NCBI GenBank assembly: GCA_019426215.1
Contig: CM033399.1
Location: forward strand, 32,187,022-32,251,021
Direction: 5' to 3'
Source: Buddleja alternifolia
Taxonomy: Eukaryota > Streptophyta > Magnoliopsida > Lamiales > Scrophulariaceae
DNA length: 64,000 bases
The notes under the pieces are model-generated. The model made no database searches. It was not told the origin of the DNA and was given only the letters and a program-made list of their open reading frames with translations. Shown here piece by piece: positions 24,105-34,793 of this stretch (its first letter is position 1; each line of letters opens with the position of its first letter). The position numbers were made by a program, and so were the translations under genes.

Positions 24105-24140
24105 GCTGAAGAATTTTGCGCCTTAAGTTGCACAAGAGAC
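23343..24140 (-). mobile_element. Retroposed sequence with poly(A) tail (about 800 bp)
   Basis: Flanked by CTTTCAAAGTCATTGTT (23326-23342) and CTTTCAAAATCATTGTT (24141-24157), a 16-of-17 match. In minus sense it starts with a GC-richer leader holding a (CT)n run of about 30 nt and ends with AATAAA about 20 nt before a run of 12 A. That is the architecture of a reverse-transcribed polyadenylated RNA. No ORF longer than 73 codons and no reverse transcriptase motif is seen, so it is either a retrocopy of a non-coding or decayed transcript or a 3' LINE fragment. The source is unknown. Confidence 0.65.
24072..24101. repeat. (AG)n microsatellite
   Basis: About 15 uninterrupted AG dinucleotides inside the retroposed sequence; in its sense strand this is a (CT)n near the 5' end. 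Confidence 0.95.
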
Positions 24141-24157
24141 CTTTCAAAATCATTGTT

Positions 24158-24531
24158 GAAAGTTGGAAACTTGCATCGATTTTCAACAATCACTTCAATT
24201 TAAAATTTAAACAACCCCACTAATAAAGATAAAAAGAATTTAAAAATCTAAAAACTTAGAATTTGGTTAAAATTGAGTAATTGGAGTCAAAAGACCTGTT
24301 CAAATAATGCATGCTTCTAGACAAGAAATAACTGTTCTAGGGATGCATATTCTTGATTCTTCTGGAAAAGTGTATCAATTCCATGACTAATTTTCAAGTG
24401 TTCTAGATGGCACCTTCACAAATTATCAAAATAAATAAATAAATAAAGATGTCAAGTTCACAGATATCACTAACAAACATCAAATTTTATTGAATTTGTT
24501 CGTTCATATATCACCATCCGTTTTCTTTCTT
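24158..24531. other. Tail of dispersed repeat B and intergenic DNA
   Basis: 24255-24310 is the right part of repeat B. The remainder is AT-rich with no recognisable feature. Confidence 0.5.
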
Positions 24532-24536
24532 GTTGT

Positions 24537-25178
24537 TGTTGTGAATTTTGTGATTTGTGTTTACATAAATATAAATTACTTAAATAATTTCATAAAGTAT
24601 GCTATTCGTACATCATGATATAATACTATAAATCTTTGGAATAATACATATTAAACAACATAAAAACATAAAACAAGATACTGCACCGATGGAGAGTCAC
24701 GCCACATGACGCTGTCCTAAAGCCATGATTGCCTCCCTACGTGCAGGTTCTGACGGCTGATCACGACTCCAAGATAAAATCCCATTAGCTCACAGCGGTG
24801 TCTCATCCTATGTGCACGACCACAAGGAGACGAGGAACCAATCCTTTAGTCACGTTGCCAAAACACTCTTGTAGGGAGTAAATAAATCATCTCACAAAAC
24901 TCTATATTAACTCTATATAAAAGTATAAGTTTAGGCCTCTTATATAGTGATGAATAACTAGGTTGTTACAATGAAATAATGACCCAAATAAATTGTGTAA
25001 TAAAGTTATAATAAAATGGTCATAAACACAAAGAAAGTAGGTCATAAAGATATAAAATGTAACAACCCTATGCATATAAAGAGTCACAAAATATTATCAA
25101 ATGAGGCCATAAACTTCTATAAAATTAATAAGATGGAAATTAAGAAAAACAAGAAATTTTAAAGCTTAATTTCCAACA
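24537..25178 (-). repeat. 3' LTR of the non-coding element
   Basis: 642 bp. The first 340 or so bp (plus-strand order) are almost identical to the partner LTR, while the remaining 300 bp can hardly be aligned except for the last 30 bp. Confidence 0.88.
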
Positions 25179-28100
25179 ATCCCCCACAAGATTTAAAATT
25201 TCATAAATTTAATAAATCAAGTAAAATGGTGGCAACTTTATATCATGCAATCGGTATAGGTGCCTTCCGGGCTTGAACCTATACTTAGTGATAATAATAT
25301 CCATTTGAGGAAGCCATAATGGACTAGGCCTGGAATTAGGTCCCTTGACCAAACTTCAATTACTACACACACGATATAGACTTTAGGACATGGTTATAGC
25401 GGGTTAGCGCGTTAACGGCCATGCGCTCTGATCTTGATTCTCGTGAGGTCTCTAGGGTCAGCCCAAACCCATAGCCCCGGCCATCAGGGCGACTCTCACT
25501 TAGGTGAAACCTCCCAAGGGTACGTGTGACCTCTACCCCGCGGATTTCCCGCCTTGGTCTCATTAAGGGTCAAAAGCCCATCCTAACATCACACTTTTTA
25601 CAGCACTTCACCTTAGGGATTGGGAAGGAGGCATCTCGATGTATACTCTCCTCAAAATAGTGCTTATGAATCACGCATTACAGGTTGTTCCTACCCATTG
25701 AACCTTCTTCATGGGGTCTCCAATCACAAAGGTTGGGTTACTCCCGGAGGTGATTCCCTTATGGACTTAGCCCATCCCCATCGATGATAAAGGATCTAGC
25801 CTCTGCGCTAGTCCCCCGAGGCAAATTCCATCTCATGGATTAAAATATAATATGCCTCTTATTTTCATTTCTCAATACATCACATAAACATGCATGTTAT
25901 AAACAACTCCACAAATAGAATTATTATTTTCAATTGAATTTATATATGATAATTTTACTCATCGAAAAAGTCATAAAATCTCTATTCTTGAATATTATAA
26001 ATATTTTCTTTTCATTTTCTGCATATTAATCCAAGACATAATGAATTTATTTTCAAACAGTTTCAAATCTCATAACATCTTGGCTTCACTTTTTAACTTT
26101 CACATTTCATAAACAATTTCATAGTTTATCAGCAAGTCATTAGAAAATAAATTTTAATATTTTAATAAGACCCGTTTCATATATTAAATTAAATTATAGC
26201 AATATAAAAGATAACTTTCCGTTCAATCCACGATCAAACTTAATCTCATTAAGTATTTTGGAATAAAATCAGCCCCATATTTCTAATGTATCATGAAATA
26301 ATCCAAACCTTAAAATTTCTCTCCGTTTATTTTGAAAAGATATTTCTTGCACTTAACTTCGGAAAAATAACTTATCACATTTTTTTATTGAATAAAATCA
26401 ATATACACCCCCACATTTTCCTTCTATATATGATCCAAGTCACGATTATTAAGTAAAGTAATCAAATATTTAGCATCTTCAAATTCATTTTTATTCTCTC
26501 CCTAAACCGCTATATCACTTTCTTTGAAAATATATTTCCTGCATTTAATGAAACTTGCTAAAACAATTTTCCACATAAAATTTTCAATATTTAATACAAT
26601 CAATATAAACCCCCACATTTCAAAATTAGTTTTATTTATTTTTTAATTGAATATATAATTAATATAACGGTATAGTCCATAGAATCAATCCCACATATTT
26701 TATTCCATATATTAAGAAACCATACCGAAGCAAGTCAAAATAATCACATAAAATTACAAATCCACATATCTAGAACTCCACGGTCTCTGACTCTTCAGGA
26801 ACCCAAAAAGATAACTTAAATCATAAGAATTGTTGTCGCATTCATGAATCACAATCAATTTATCTTGCTCCACATAACATTTAATCACACAATTATAATA
26901 TCACAACAATTATATTTGAATTTCAGACTATTAATCTTGACATGCAAACAGGAAATATAAAATTATTAGCCTAAACTTTCAGGTAATAGAAGACACTTTT
27001 AATTACCAATAATTAGCTATTAAGACCTTATTTAGCAATACAAATGTAACATCCCAGAGAACGATAGCATTTATAATTATCATGATAATTCCAGCCAACC
27101 TAATAAAACAGTAAGCCTCCAACCGTTGGTTTATGAAGCTTAATAGACTGATTAACATATAATTGCACAACTTAAATACTCATTTATTAATTTTCATATA
27201 CATCTTTCTTGTGAGCAATTCATCATATTTTTATGGCACAGTACAATTACATATCAAAATTTTATAATCATATCCTTAACTTAATATTTTTAAGACAATT
27301 GTTATGATTAATATGCACGACCATGGTCAACTAGCCGTTGTGTACACATACATAATGCTGCATTTAATCAGACTCCTCACAGAAATTTAATATCTAATTT
27401 TCACAAAATATTTTGAAATAAACCATAATCCGAATATGACATCCACAATTTTATCTTAAGTTTAATTCTACTTTCAAATTGACACTACTACTATTAGGAA
27501 CTCATAAAGTGTCTTGATTATTTTGCATGCACCCACTGTAACCAATCATATAATCAAAGAAACAACTCATGTATTAACTGCATATGTAAATGTAACAATT
27601 TACAGTCATTTTCAATATCACAATAAGTCATTAGATAATGCATTAGAGTATAAATTAGCTGTTGGAGAAACATATGTAATGGCTACACCATCAATTAAAT
27701 TCTTCGCTAATTAATTATATATTTATCTGATCCTTTAATGAAATATAATAGAATATTTATTCCATGTCATAACTTTTTCCTTTTCCTTTGAAAAGAAATC
27801 GTTTCATATATATCTTCATATCAGCAATAATCACAAGCATGCTCTCATGAAGGACTTCAATAGACATTCTAATGACATTAAAATTAATTAATTAATCATA
27901 ACCCTCATATCCAAATATAATTTAAATGCAAATTTAGAATTTACAAAACTGATGCATCTATATAATTATGCAACCTTAAGAAAGAATTGAGGAATATAAT
28001 GAGGTATCAATGGTATCACATGCATACATAGTCCACCGGATTTTGAATTTTATTAATATTAATATTAATTCATATACCATTATCTAGAAATATATTTTCT

Positions 28101-29137
28101 TCAAACTGCACAATATGTAAATAATTATCAACATGTAACTTCTAGACAATTATATTACAATTATACGCTCATTAGTAGAATGACATTTAAACACTTTGAC
28201 TATTTAATTAGCCGTTGGACAAATATGTAACTCCTATCCTTTTAAGTATCAAACAATTTCTGATACATGACACATAGTAGTATAATTTGCATAATGATGC
28301 ACTATCTATCTCATTAAATATAATTTGATCTCTTGAAATAAAAGACTAGAGCAAAGAAGTTGATCCATCTTTCTAACCCAACGGTCATATAATCTTCTAT
28401 CAATTCAATTACTTTGTTAAAATTATAATACCATGCATTAGCTTTATAATGCCTATCGTCTCACATAAAACAATCATAAATGTAATCATGATTAGTAATC
28501 GAATAAACAATTTCATTTAGAATGATAAAATATCACACACTAATGGAATATTGGTTTCCTATTAAACTATATTATTATTGTTTTTATAAACTTATTCCCA
28601 TACATAAACTTAACTTGCTAATCCTCCAGAATGTTTCAAAAAAAATGTATATATAGCTTATAAAGCATCCTTAAAATAGCACTTAAAAAACCGATAACAG
28701 ATTGTTAAATCTTAATTAATGGATAATTAACACATGCTCATGTTCATTTGACCAAACCATAAAATTGCTCATACGTAAAAGCAAGATTTATTCATGCGTT
28801 CACTAATTACATAATAAGCATATGGGACTTGTCAGAAATATAGTTGATTTCAATCATATATAAAAGAATAGAATTATGTAATCCACGTACCTTTTTAATC
28901 TCTTTAAGAAATTTCATAGTGGAGAAAGTCATACCATTTTCTGGAATTGAATAGCTCATACCCAGATCAACTAGCAGGCGCCGAGCATCATAGATTTATT
29001 AGGATACATGTTGTATCCCAATGGATTGATCAATTTCTCAATCGAGTTCACATGCAAACAACCAAAACTTGGGTTACATTAAATCATAAATCTCAAAATT
29101 ATTTGCTTAAACACAAATCACGTTCATGGCTTTAGAT

Positions 29138-29820
29138 TGTTGTGAATTTTGTGATTTGTGTTTACATAAATATAAATTACTTAAATAATTTCATAAAGTA
29201 TGCTATCGTACATCATGATATAATACTATAAATCTTTGGAATAATACATATTAAACAACATAAAACATAAAATAAGATACTGCACCGATGGAGAGTCACG
29301 CCACATGACGCTGTCCTAAAGCCATGATTGCCTCCCTACGTGCAGGTTCTGATGGCTGATCACGACTCCAAGATAAAACCCCATTAGCTCACAGCGGTGT
29401 CTCATCCTATGTGCACGACCACAAGGAGACGAGGAACCAATCCCTTAGTCACGTTGCCAAAACACTCTTGTGGGGAGTATAAAATAATATCACAATCTCT
29501 ATGTAAAATACCTCACACTCTCAATGTGCCAACAAACAATTAAGACCATGGCCCCTTATATAGAGAACTAAAATTTGACCATTTCAAAGATATTAATGGA
29601 CCACTAAAAACCATCATAAAATCACAATAAAACCAAATAATAATTAGGCCCACTAATGATAAAATAATGTGGTCAAATATCACATAAATAAGATGATAAT
29701 GAGGCCATAAGTCTAAAATAAATTATAAGTAAATAGGCACACTAATTGTGAGATTTAAAAAATTATTATTTGTTGGAAATAAAATGTAAATTGAAGAAAT
29801 TTTGAAGCTTATTTCCAACA
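29138..29820 (-). repeat. 5' LTR of the non-coding element
   Basis: 683 bp, partner of 24537-25178. The conserved part runs through GCACCGATGGAGAGTCACGC to AAAACACTCTTGTGGGGAGTA; after that the two LTRs differ in sequence and length. Confidence 0.88.
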
Positions 29821-29963
29821 GTTGTCTCTATATATGTATTTCTTTTCCGACATAATGCATAATAATACATTTTCTTTCAATACATAATAATACATGCAGA
29901 CAAGTATGACGCAAATTAAGAAAATAATGTATACTCCATATATATACATATATATATATATAT

Positions 29964-30017
29964 GATAATGCAATCAAATTAATGAAACAATAGATCGTAA
30001 TGTTGTTAAACTAACTT

Positions 30018-30055
<38 letters not shown>

Positions 30056-30111
30056 GATAATGCAATCAAATTAATGAAACAATAGATCGTAATGTTGTTA
30101 AACTAACTTGT
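29964..30111. repeat. 56-bp direct duplication around an (AT)n tract
   Basis: GATAATGCAATCAAATTAAT... through CTAACTTGT is present at 29964-30019 and 30056-30111 without visible differences, separated by an (AT)n microsatellite (about 30021-30050). Confidence 0.92.
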
Positions 30112-30311
30112 AAACCTAACATGTGAAATGACACGTGCTGTTGATCGAACCCGTACAATTATGGCTGAGATCCTCATTTTTACCAAACAAAATTAAATAA
30201 TTTATCATAGCAATCTTTAATTTCAAGAAAAGCAATAAATATGATCTCTGTGACTACCTAGTTCACACAGAATTTTATTTTATTTTATTCTTTTTTCTTT
30301 TTTTTTTTTTG

Positions 30312-30347
30312 GCGGGGTGGGTTGGTGGGGTGGGGTGGCGGGGGGCA
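30312..30347 (+). other. G-rich tract with quadruplex potential
   Basis: After a T-run, the plus strand reads GGCGGGGTGGGTTGGTGGGG and continues TGGGGTGGCGGGGGG. At least four G-runs of three or more separated by 1-6 nt fit the usual G-quadruplex pattern. It lies about 1.3 kb upstream of the reductase start codon. Confidence 0.7.
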
Positions 30348-30505
30348 ATGTGTTATATATCTCAGGCTAGTTCTTGTTTACTATTACATTTCGTTAATTA
30401 AAAGGTATTAAGTTATTGAATCAATGCAAGTGAATTGTTCTAACTTCTAATCAAAGGTAAAATGATGATGAAACGAATATGGTTCAAAATTTTAATGAGC
30501 ATGGT

Positions 30506-30877
30506 TAGGAATGGAGCCAGGAATTTTATCGAGGGGGTGAGATTGTTGTGATATAGCTATACTTTTTTTTTTTGCCAAATAAATGAAGGATTAAAGGGGG
30601 TGCCCCGCGGTACGATACGCTATATTTATAGGAGAAAATATAATAAGGAATTAGGTTCAATTACAACTTTTGACATACTTTATACTCGTATATTTATTTC
30701 GTTATAGTCAGGATTTTGGGTTTTTGGGGGGACGAACTCAAAGAAAAGGGAAAAAGCGTGATATTTTTTTATTTCGAGAGGGACGAAATTCAAATATAAA
30801 AAATTTTGTAAGGTAAAAAAATATTTTTTCCAAATTGAGGGGGTGGGGGCACCCTCCAGCCCCCGACTCCGTCCCTA
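30506..30877. mobile_element. hAT-type MITE (372 bp)
   Basis: The ends TAGGAATGGAGCC and, reversed, TAGGGACGGAGTC form the inverted repeat. A perfect 8-bp duplication AGCATGGT lies at 30498-30505 and 30878-30885, the size made by hAT transposases. Subterminal G- and C-rich tracts (GAGGGGGTG and CCCCCGACTCC) are typical of this kind of MITE. No coding capacity. Confidence 0.85.
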
Positions 30878-30885
30878 AGCATGGT

Positions 30886-31428
30886 ACAACTTTCATAAGA
30901 TGGTTCAAAATTCTAAAATAATCTAATCACGTACAAAATGCATGGTTTATTTCATAGGATTCGATCTTGATACTAATGAGCATGGTGTACCACTTTCATG
31001 GTTTAATTCCCTAGAGAAAGATGATTCAAATTTGATGTTTATATTATACATCCACATCAAATCCTCTATCTCCTCTATTTTAATTCTTTCATTTTATCTT
31101 GTATATGGGGAAATGTGTTTAAATAATTCACATCAAATTTAAATTAAAAAACTATTTATACACTAGATCTCATGCTTATGCATGTTGTTCAAGTTTGTAA
31201 CTATATAGTGTAAGATTCAATAGTCAAACAATTACCACCACAAATTGATTGATCGCTATTAGAAAAAGGGAAGAAAAACAAAAAGGAGAGAAGTTCAAAG
31301 GTCTGTGTGTGATTGTTAGGTAGTTCTGAAAGTACAAGTTTTAATCTATAGGGATAAAAATATTAAACCCTTCGAATTATGGTCATTTTCTCAATTCTTT
31401 TCGATACCTTTTTTTTTGGTTTCACTTT
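30886..31428. other. Upstream region of the reductase gene
   Basis: AT-rich; no gene or repeat recognised. Presumably distal promoter sequence. Confidence 0.5.
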
Positions 31429-31472
31429 ACATCTCGACTGTTACAAAATTACATCTCGACTGTTACAAAATT
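31429..31472. repeat. 22-bp perfect tandem duplication upstream of the reductase
   Basis: ACATCTCGACTGTTACAAAATT occurs twice back to back (31429-31450 and 31451-31472, written here in two blocks: ACATCTCGACTG plus TTACAAAATT), about 200-245 bp before the start codon. Confidence 0.95.
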
Positions 31473-31595
31473 GACATTTTTTTTACATTTTAGCATATTT
31501 CGATGGAGTACATGTCATGTAATGTATGTGTCATTTTCAAGCGGCTTGTCATTTTAGGTGTGATGAATTCTGAGTAATCATTCTTTTACCCTGTC

Positions 31596-31602
31596 ATAAA
31601 TA
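31596..31602 (+). promoter_or_regulatory. TATA box candidate of the reductase gene
   Basis: ATAAATA, 72-78 bp before the ATG, in a suitable place for a start site near 31625-31635 and a 5' leader of about 40-50 nt. Position and sequence only; no further support. Confidence 0.5.
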
Positions 31603-31673
31603 GAGACAAGAAATTATATCTACAACACCTCATAATTTAAAATTCTTAGAGAAAGAGAGAGGAAAATAGAGAA

Positions 31674-33953
31674 ATGGGAAAAAGCAAAGTGCTGGTAATT
31701 GGGGGAACTGGGTACTTAGGTAAGAGATTGGTAAAAGCAAGTTTGGCTCAAGGCCATGAAACCTACGTACTCCATAGACCTGAGGTTGGTGTGGACATAG
31801 ACAAAATTGAGATGTTAATATCCTTCAAAATGCTAGGAGCACACCTTGTTCCTGGTTCTTTTACTGACCATAAAAGCCTTGTGGAGGCTGTGAAGATGGT
31901 AGACGTCGTAATTTGCGCCATTTCCGGTGTCCATATTCGGAGTCACAATATTTTGCTTCAGCTGAAGCTTGTTGAAGCCATCAAAGAGGCTGGAAATGTA
32001 AAGGTATATATATTAATGGTTTATGGATATTGTCTTCTTAAGTATGAGATATTCCCGGGAATGATGTTTTGGTCTAGTGGTAAAACGGATGCCCCATGAT
32101 CATTTAGAGATAATGAGTTCGATCCCACCAGTGGTGGGTGGTTTCTCTACTAATACAACAATTCATTGTTTGTAATTTGTAGTAGAAAATTGTTTATTGA
32201 TGATAAATGATCTTATAGTTGATGAAATGAAGTAACCGTTTCATTCAGAGAAAAAAACTTTGAGATATTCCAAAATTTGAAGTTTCCCGAGCCACTTTTG
32301 AATTTTCTGTCAAACTAAACTGAAATTGTTGCTAAGTGGATAAACAGCGGATTAAAAATGCAATTTTTATTTATATAGTTAAGCTATCGAATGTATTGCT
32401 TGCATGAATTAATGTAAAAATTTTATCATTAATATTATTTTTTATGCAGCGATTTTTGCCATCGGAATTTGGGACGGATCCCGCGAGAATTGAAAACGCT
32501 ACGGAGCCCGGGAAAGTGACGTTCGACGACAAAATGGTGGTGAGAAAAGCCATTGAAAAGGGTGGAATTCCTTTCACCTATATATCTGCAAATTGTTTTG
32601 CAGGGTATTTCGTAGGTGGGCTTTGTCAATTGGGCAAAATTCTTCCTTCAAGGGACTCTGTAGTTATACATGGAGATGGTAACAAAAAAGGTATTATAGC
32701 TCTGTTTGATTGTGTTTTCAATTCATTTTCAACCGTCATTTTCAAAATGTATGGGAGAATGAGTATTTTGATTTTCGTGTGAAAAATTTAAGAAAAATAG
32801 GTGTGTTTGGTAGTGTATTTTTTAAATTGTTGAAATTGATGATTGGTGATGTGTGAAATAATTGGAAAATAATGATTCGATGATAAAAAATGATAGAGAA
32901 GGGATAAAGAAAGAAGATACACTTTTTTCATTTTCATTTTCATATGAAAATGACAATACACACATTACACTACTTTTAATTGAAAATATTCTCATTCTCA
33001 TTTTCACATTTACGTTTCTAATAAATTTCAAATATTTTTTCAAAACTACATTTCACATCACTTTTCTCTACTTAAATTCCAAAATTTATGTTATACTTTC
33101 TCATTGTAAAATAATAGTAGCTCAAGTTGACATTGTTCACCCGTCAATGATATAATTTTTTCAGTCCAATAACTAATAATATAGTCAATTTTGACGAAAT
33201 TATTGAGTAATATAAAATAGCATGACAATAGTTAATTTAGTCAATAATGTTAGTTTATTGAGTTTTGCAGCAATATATGTAGCTGAGGATGATATAGCCA
33301 CATATACCATCAAGACCATAGATGATCCAAGAACACTAAACAAGACACTCTATCTAAGGCCTCCCAAAAACATTCTTTCACAAAGAGAAGTTGTGCACAA
33401 ATGGGAGAAGTTGATTGGAAAACAACTTCACAAAATTACACTCTCAAAGCAAGATTTCTTAGCTTCCATGAAAGGTAATACAATTACTAATTAATGATAT
33501 ATGTACCATAATTCATGCAAATTATTTTGGCACGATCGCGTTCGGTCACACCCAGCTAATAGCAATTGATATATACTTGTTTAGCTGTTGGTCACTTTTT
33601 TTGAAGTGTCTCGTGATTTGTCACTTTCCTTGAAATATATATACACCGATTATTACATTTGTAATTCACTTTGAATGTGATTGATTTTGTTCGTTTGAAC
33701 TCGGGCTACATCGTTTTTTTGGGATATTAATTTATGATTAATATTATGAAACTAATTAATTCCAAATTTGAAATTTGTTTGAGTTGAAGATGTTGAGTAT
33801 GCACAACAAGTGGGAATGAGCCACTACCATGATGTATTGTATGAAGGATGCTTGACGAATTTTGAAATAGGAGACGAAGGAGAAGAAGCTTCCAAACTCT
33901 ATCCTGAGGTCAACTATACTACTGTGGAAGACTTCCTCAAGCGCTATGTATAA
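31674..33953 (+). CDS. PLR: Pinoresinol-lariciresinol reductase (PLR)
   Basis: Four coding exons join in phase: 31674-32003, 32450-32690, 33271-33474, 33790-33953, all with GT-AG introns, giving 312 residues, the length I recall for Forsythia PLR. The enzyme is an NADPH-dependent reductase of lignan biosynthesis that takes pinoresinol to lariciresinol and then secoisolariciresinol, usually in the cytosol. Visible marks: the Rossmann motif GGTGYLG at 10-16; the conserved stretch GAHLVPGSFTDHKSLVEAV; NVKRFLPSEFG at the exon 1/2 junction; and Lys138 in FDDKMVVRKAIE, the position of the catalytic lysine of Thuja PLR. The C-terminal half (TLYLRPPKNILSQREVV, SHYHDVLYEGCLTNFEIGD) also follows PLR more closely than the related phenylcoumaran benzylic ether or isoflavone reductases. 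Substrate stereopreference cannot be read. Exon 4 uses a weak acceptor (TTGAAG), chosen because it keeps the family's length. It appears intact. A SINE sits in intron 1 and MITE-derived sequence in intron 2. Confidence 0.93.
32056..32260 (+). mobile_element. SINE in intron 1 of the reductase gene
   Basis: A perfect TGAGATATTCC duplication at 32045-32055 and 32261-32271 brackets 205 bp. Box A is TGGTCTAGTGGTAAAAC and box B GAGTTCGATCCCA, followed by a family-specific GTAGTAGAAAATTGTTTATT and an A-rich end. It is the same family as the split SINE at 14699-18041. It lies in the sense direction of the host gene, about 40 bp past the intron's 5' splice site. Confidence 0.88.
32698..33062. mobile_element. 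Tourist-like MITE sequence in intron 2 of the reductase gene
   Basis: 32698-32885 (AGCTCTGTTTGATTGTG..., AAAATGTATGGGAGAATGAG, TAGGTGTGTTTGGTAGTG) matches the reverse complement of the right half of the MITE at 52341-52851. 32928-33062 (GAAAATATTCTCATTCTC, CACATTTCACATCACTTTTC) matches its left half in the plus direction. The copy is rearranged and its outer right end is unclear. Its left end starts 7 nt after the 5' splice site of intron 2. Confidence 0.65.
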
Positions 33954-34783
33954 TTCAATTACTAAATTTTATGTTCTTAATAAGTTATGTAATGCAATAA
34001 CATCTATACGTACATACATATATATATATGTATGTATATATATGAATTAATCAAATTTTCACATCTTAATTGTTGATTTTATTTGAAGTTTATATGAAGT
34101 GTTGATTTTATTTTATCGAATATGAATCGTGGAATTATTTTTTTTCAAATTAAAGTTCACTCTTGTTTTAATTTTTGCTCTATTATATTAAACTGCCTCG
34201 TATATATTACTACGCCTATAGAGGGTAAATTAATTTTTGTGCCTACCGTACCAACACTAGTATCATTCTCTTTTACATGAGAATTATATTACTACTTGAG
34301 GTATGCTCTCTTAATGTATAAAATTAGTTTTTCCCTTGTATGTCATGAATTAACCTCACTAAAAATATAAGTTTGTCATTTTACGTGGGTACGTTATAAG
34401 TTGTTGGTGTATTGATTTTACATCGATTAAGACTTATTTTCTAATGTGTTGACGTGATTGTAGTGATCAAATTGGATTATATTTTCCTATAGACTCTGGC
34501 AAAGAAATATTGCGTAACTGTAGAATCCTTATTGAGTTAGTGATTACAGATTTCATTCCTCGAATTTTAACTTATATTAGTTGGTGAGGGTGAAAATCTA
34601 TAATGACATGTTTACCGGTCCGGCCCAAAAACATGCTCCTAAGTTTAATATGGGCTACCCATGGTCCTTGTACTTTAATTTTAAAGCCCTCGAGAAAGTT
34701 TTCAAGAGTTTTCGTTCAATTGTCAATATCTTCAACTTTACCTGACCATAAGTGCAACCTGGATCGGGTTCGGCCGATCTCAT
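33954..34783. other. Downstream region of the reductase gene
   Basis: 3' untranslated and intergenic sequence with a short TA/TATG repeat at about 34016-34042. No gene recognised. Confidence 0.5.
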
Positions 34784-34793
34784 TGATAAAATG

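Larger units (their letters stand above)
24537..29820 (-). mobile_element. Complete non-coding LTR element (LARD-like, copia-type ends)
   Basis: LTRs at 24537-25178 and 29138-29820 enclose 3,959 bp, and a perfect GTTGT target duplication lies at 24532-24536 and 29821-29825. On the minus strand the LTRs begin TGTTGGAAAT and end TTCACAACA, and the purine run TTGTGGGGGAT precedes the 3' LTR, the copia-like polypurine tract; this sets the orientation. After the 5' LTR, ATCTAAAGCCATG may be a damaged initiator tRNA-Met site. The interior has no ORF above about 70 codons and no gag or pol motif. A GC-rich block at about 25240-25850 stands out. It resembles large retrotransposon derivatives that depend on proteins from elsewhere. 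Confidence 0.88.

Noticed and set aside
25363..25563. 66-codon Arg-rich frame in the non-coding LTR element
   Set aside because: It sits in the GC-rich block, with no similarity, no repeat of the frame elsewhere and no start context.
31674..33953. Isoflavone reductase or phenylcoumaran benzylic ether reductase as the identity of the reductase
   Set aside because: Same superfamily and same catalytic lysine, but the stretches GAHLVPGSFTDHKSLVEAV, HIRSHNILLQLKLVEAIKEA and the C-terminal SHYHDVLYEGCLTNFEIGD follow PLR as I know it; a phylogeny would settle it.
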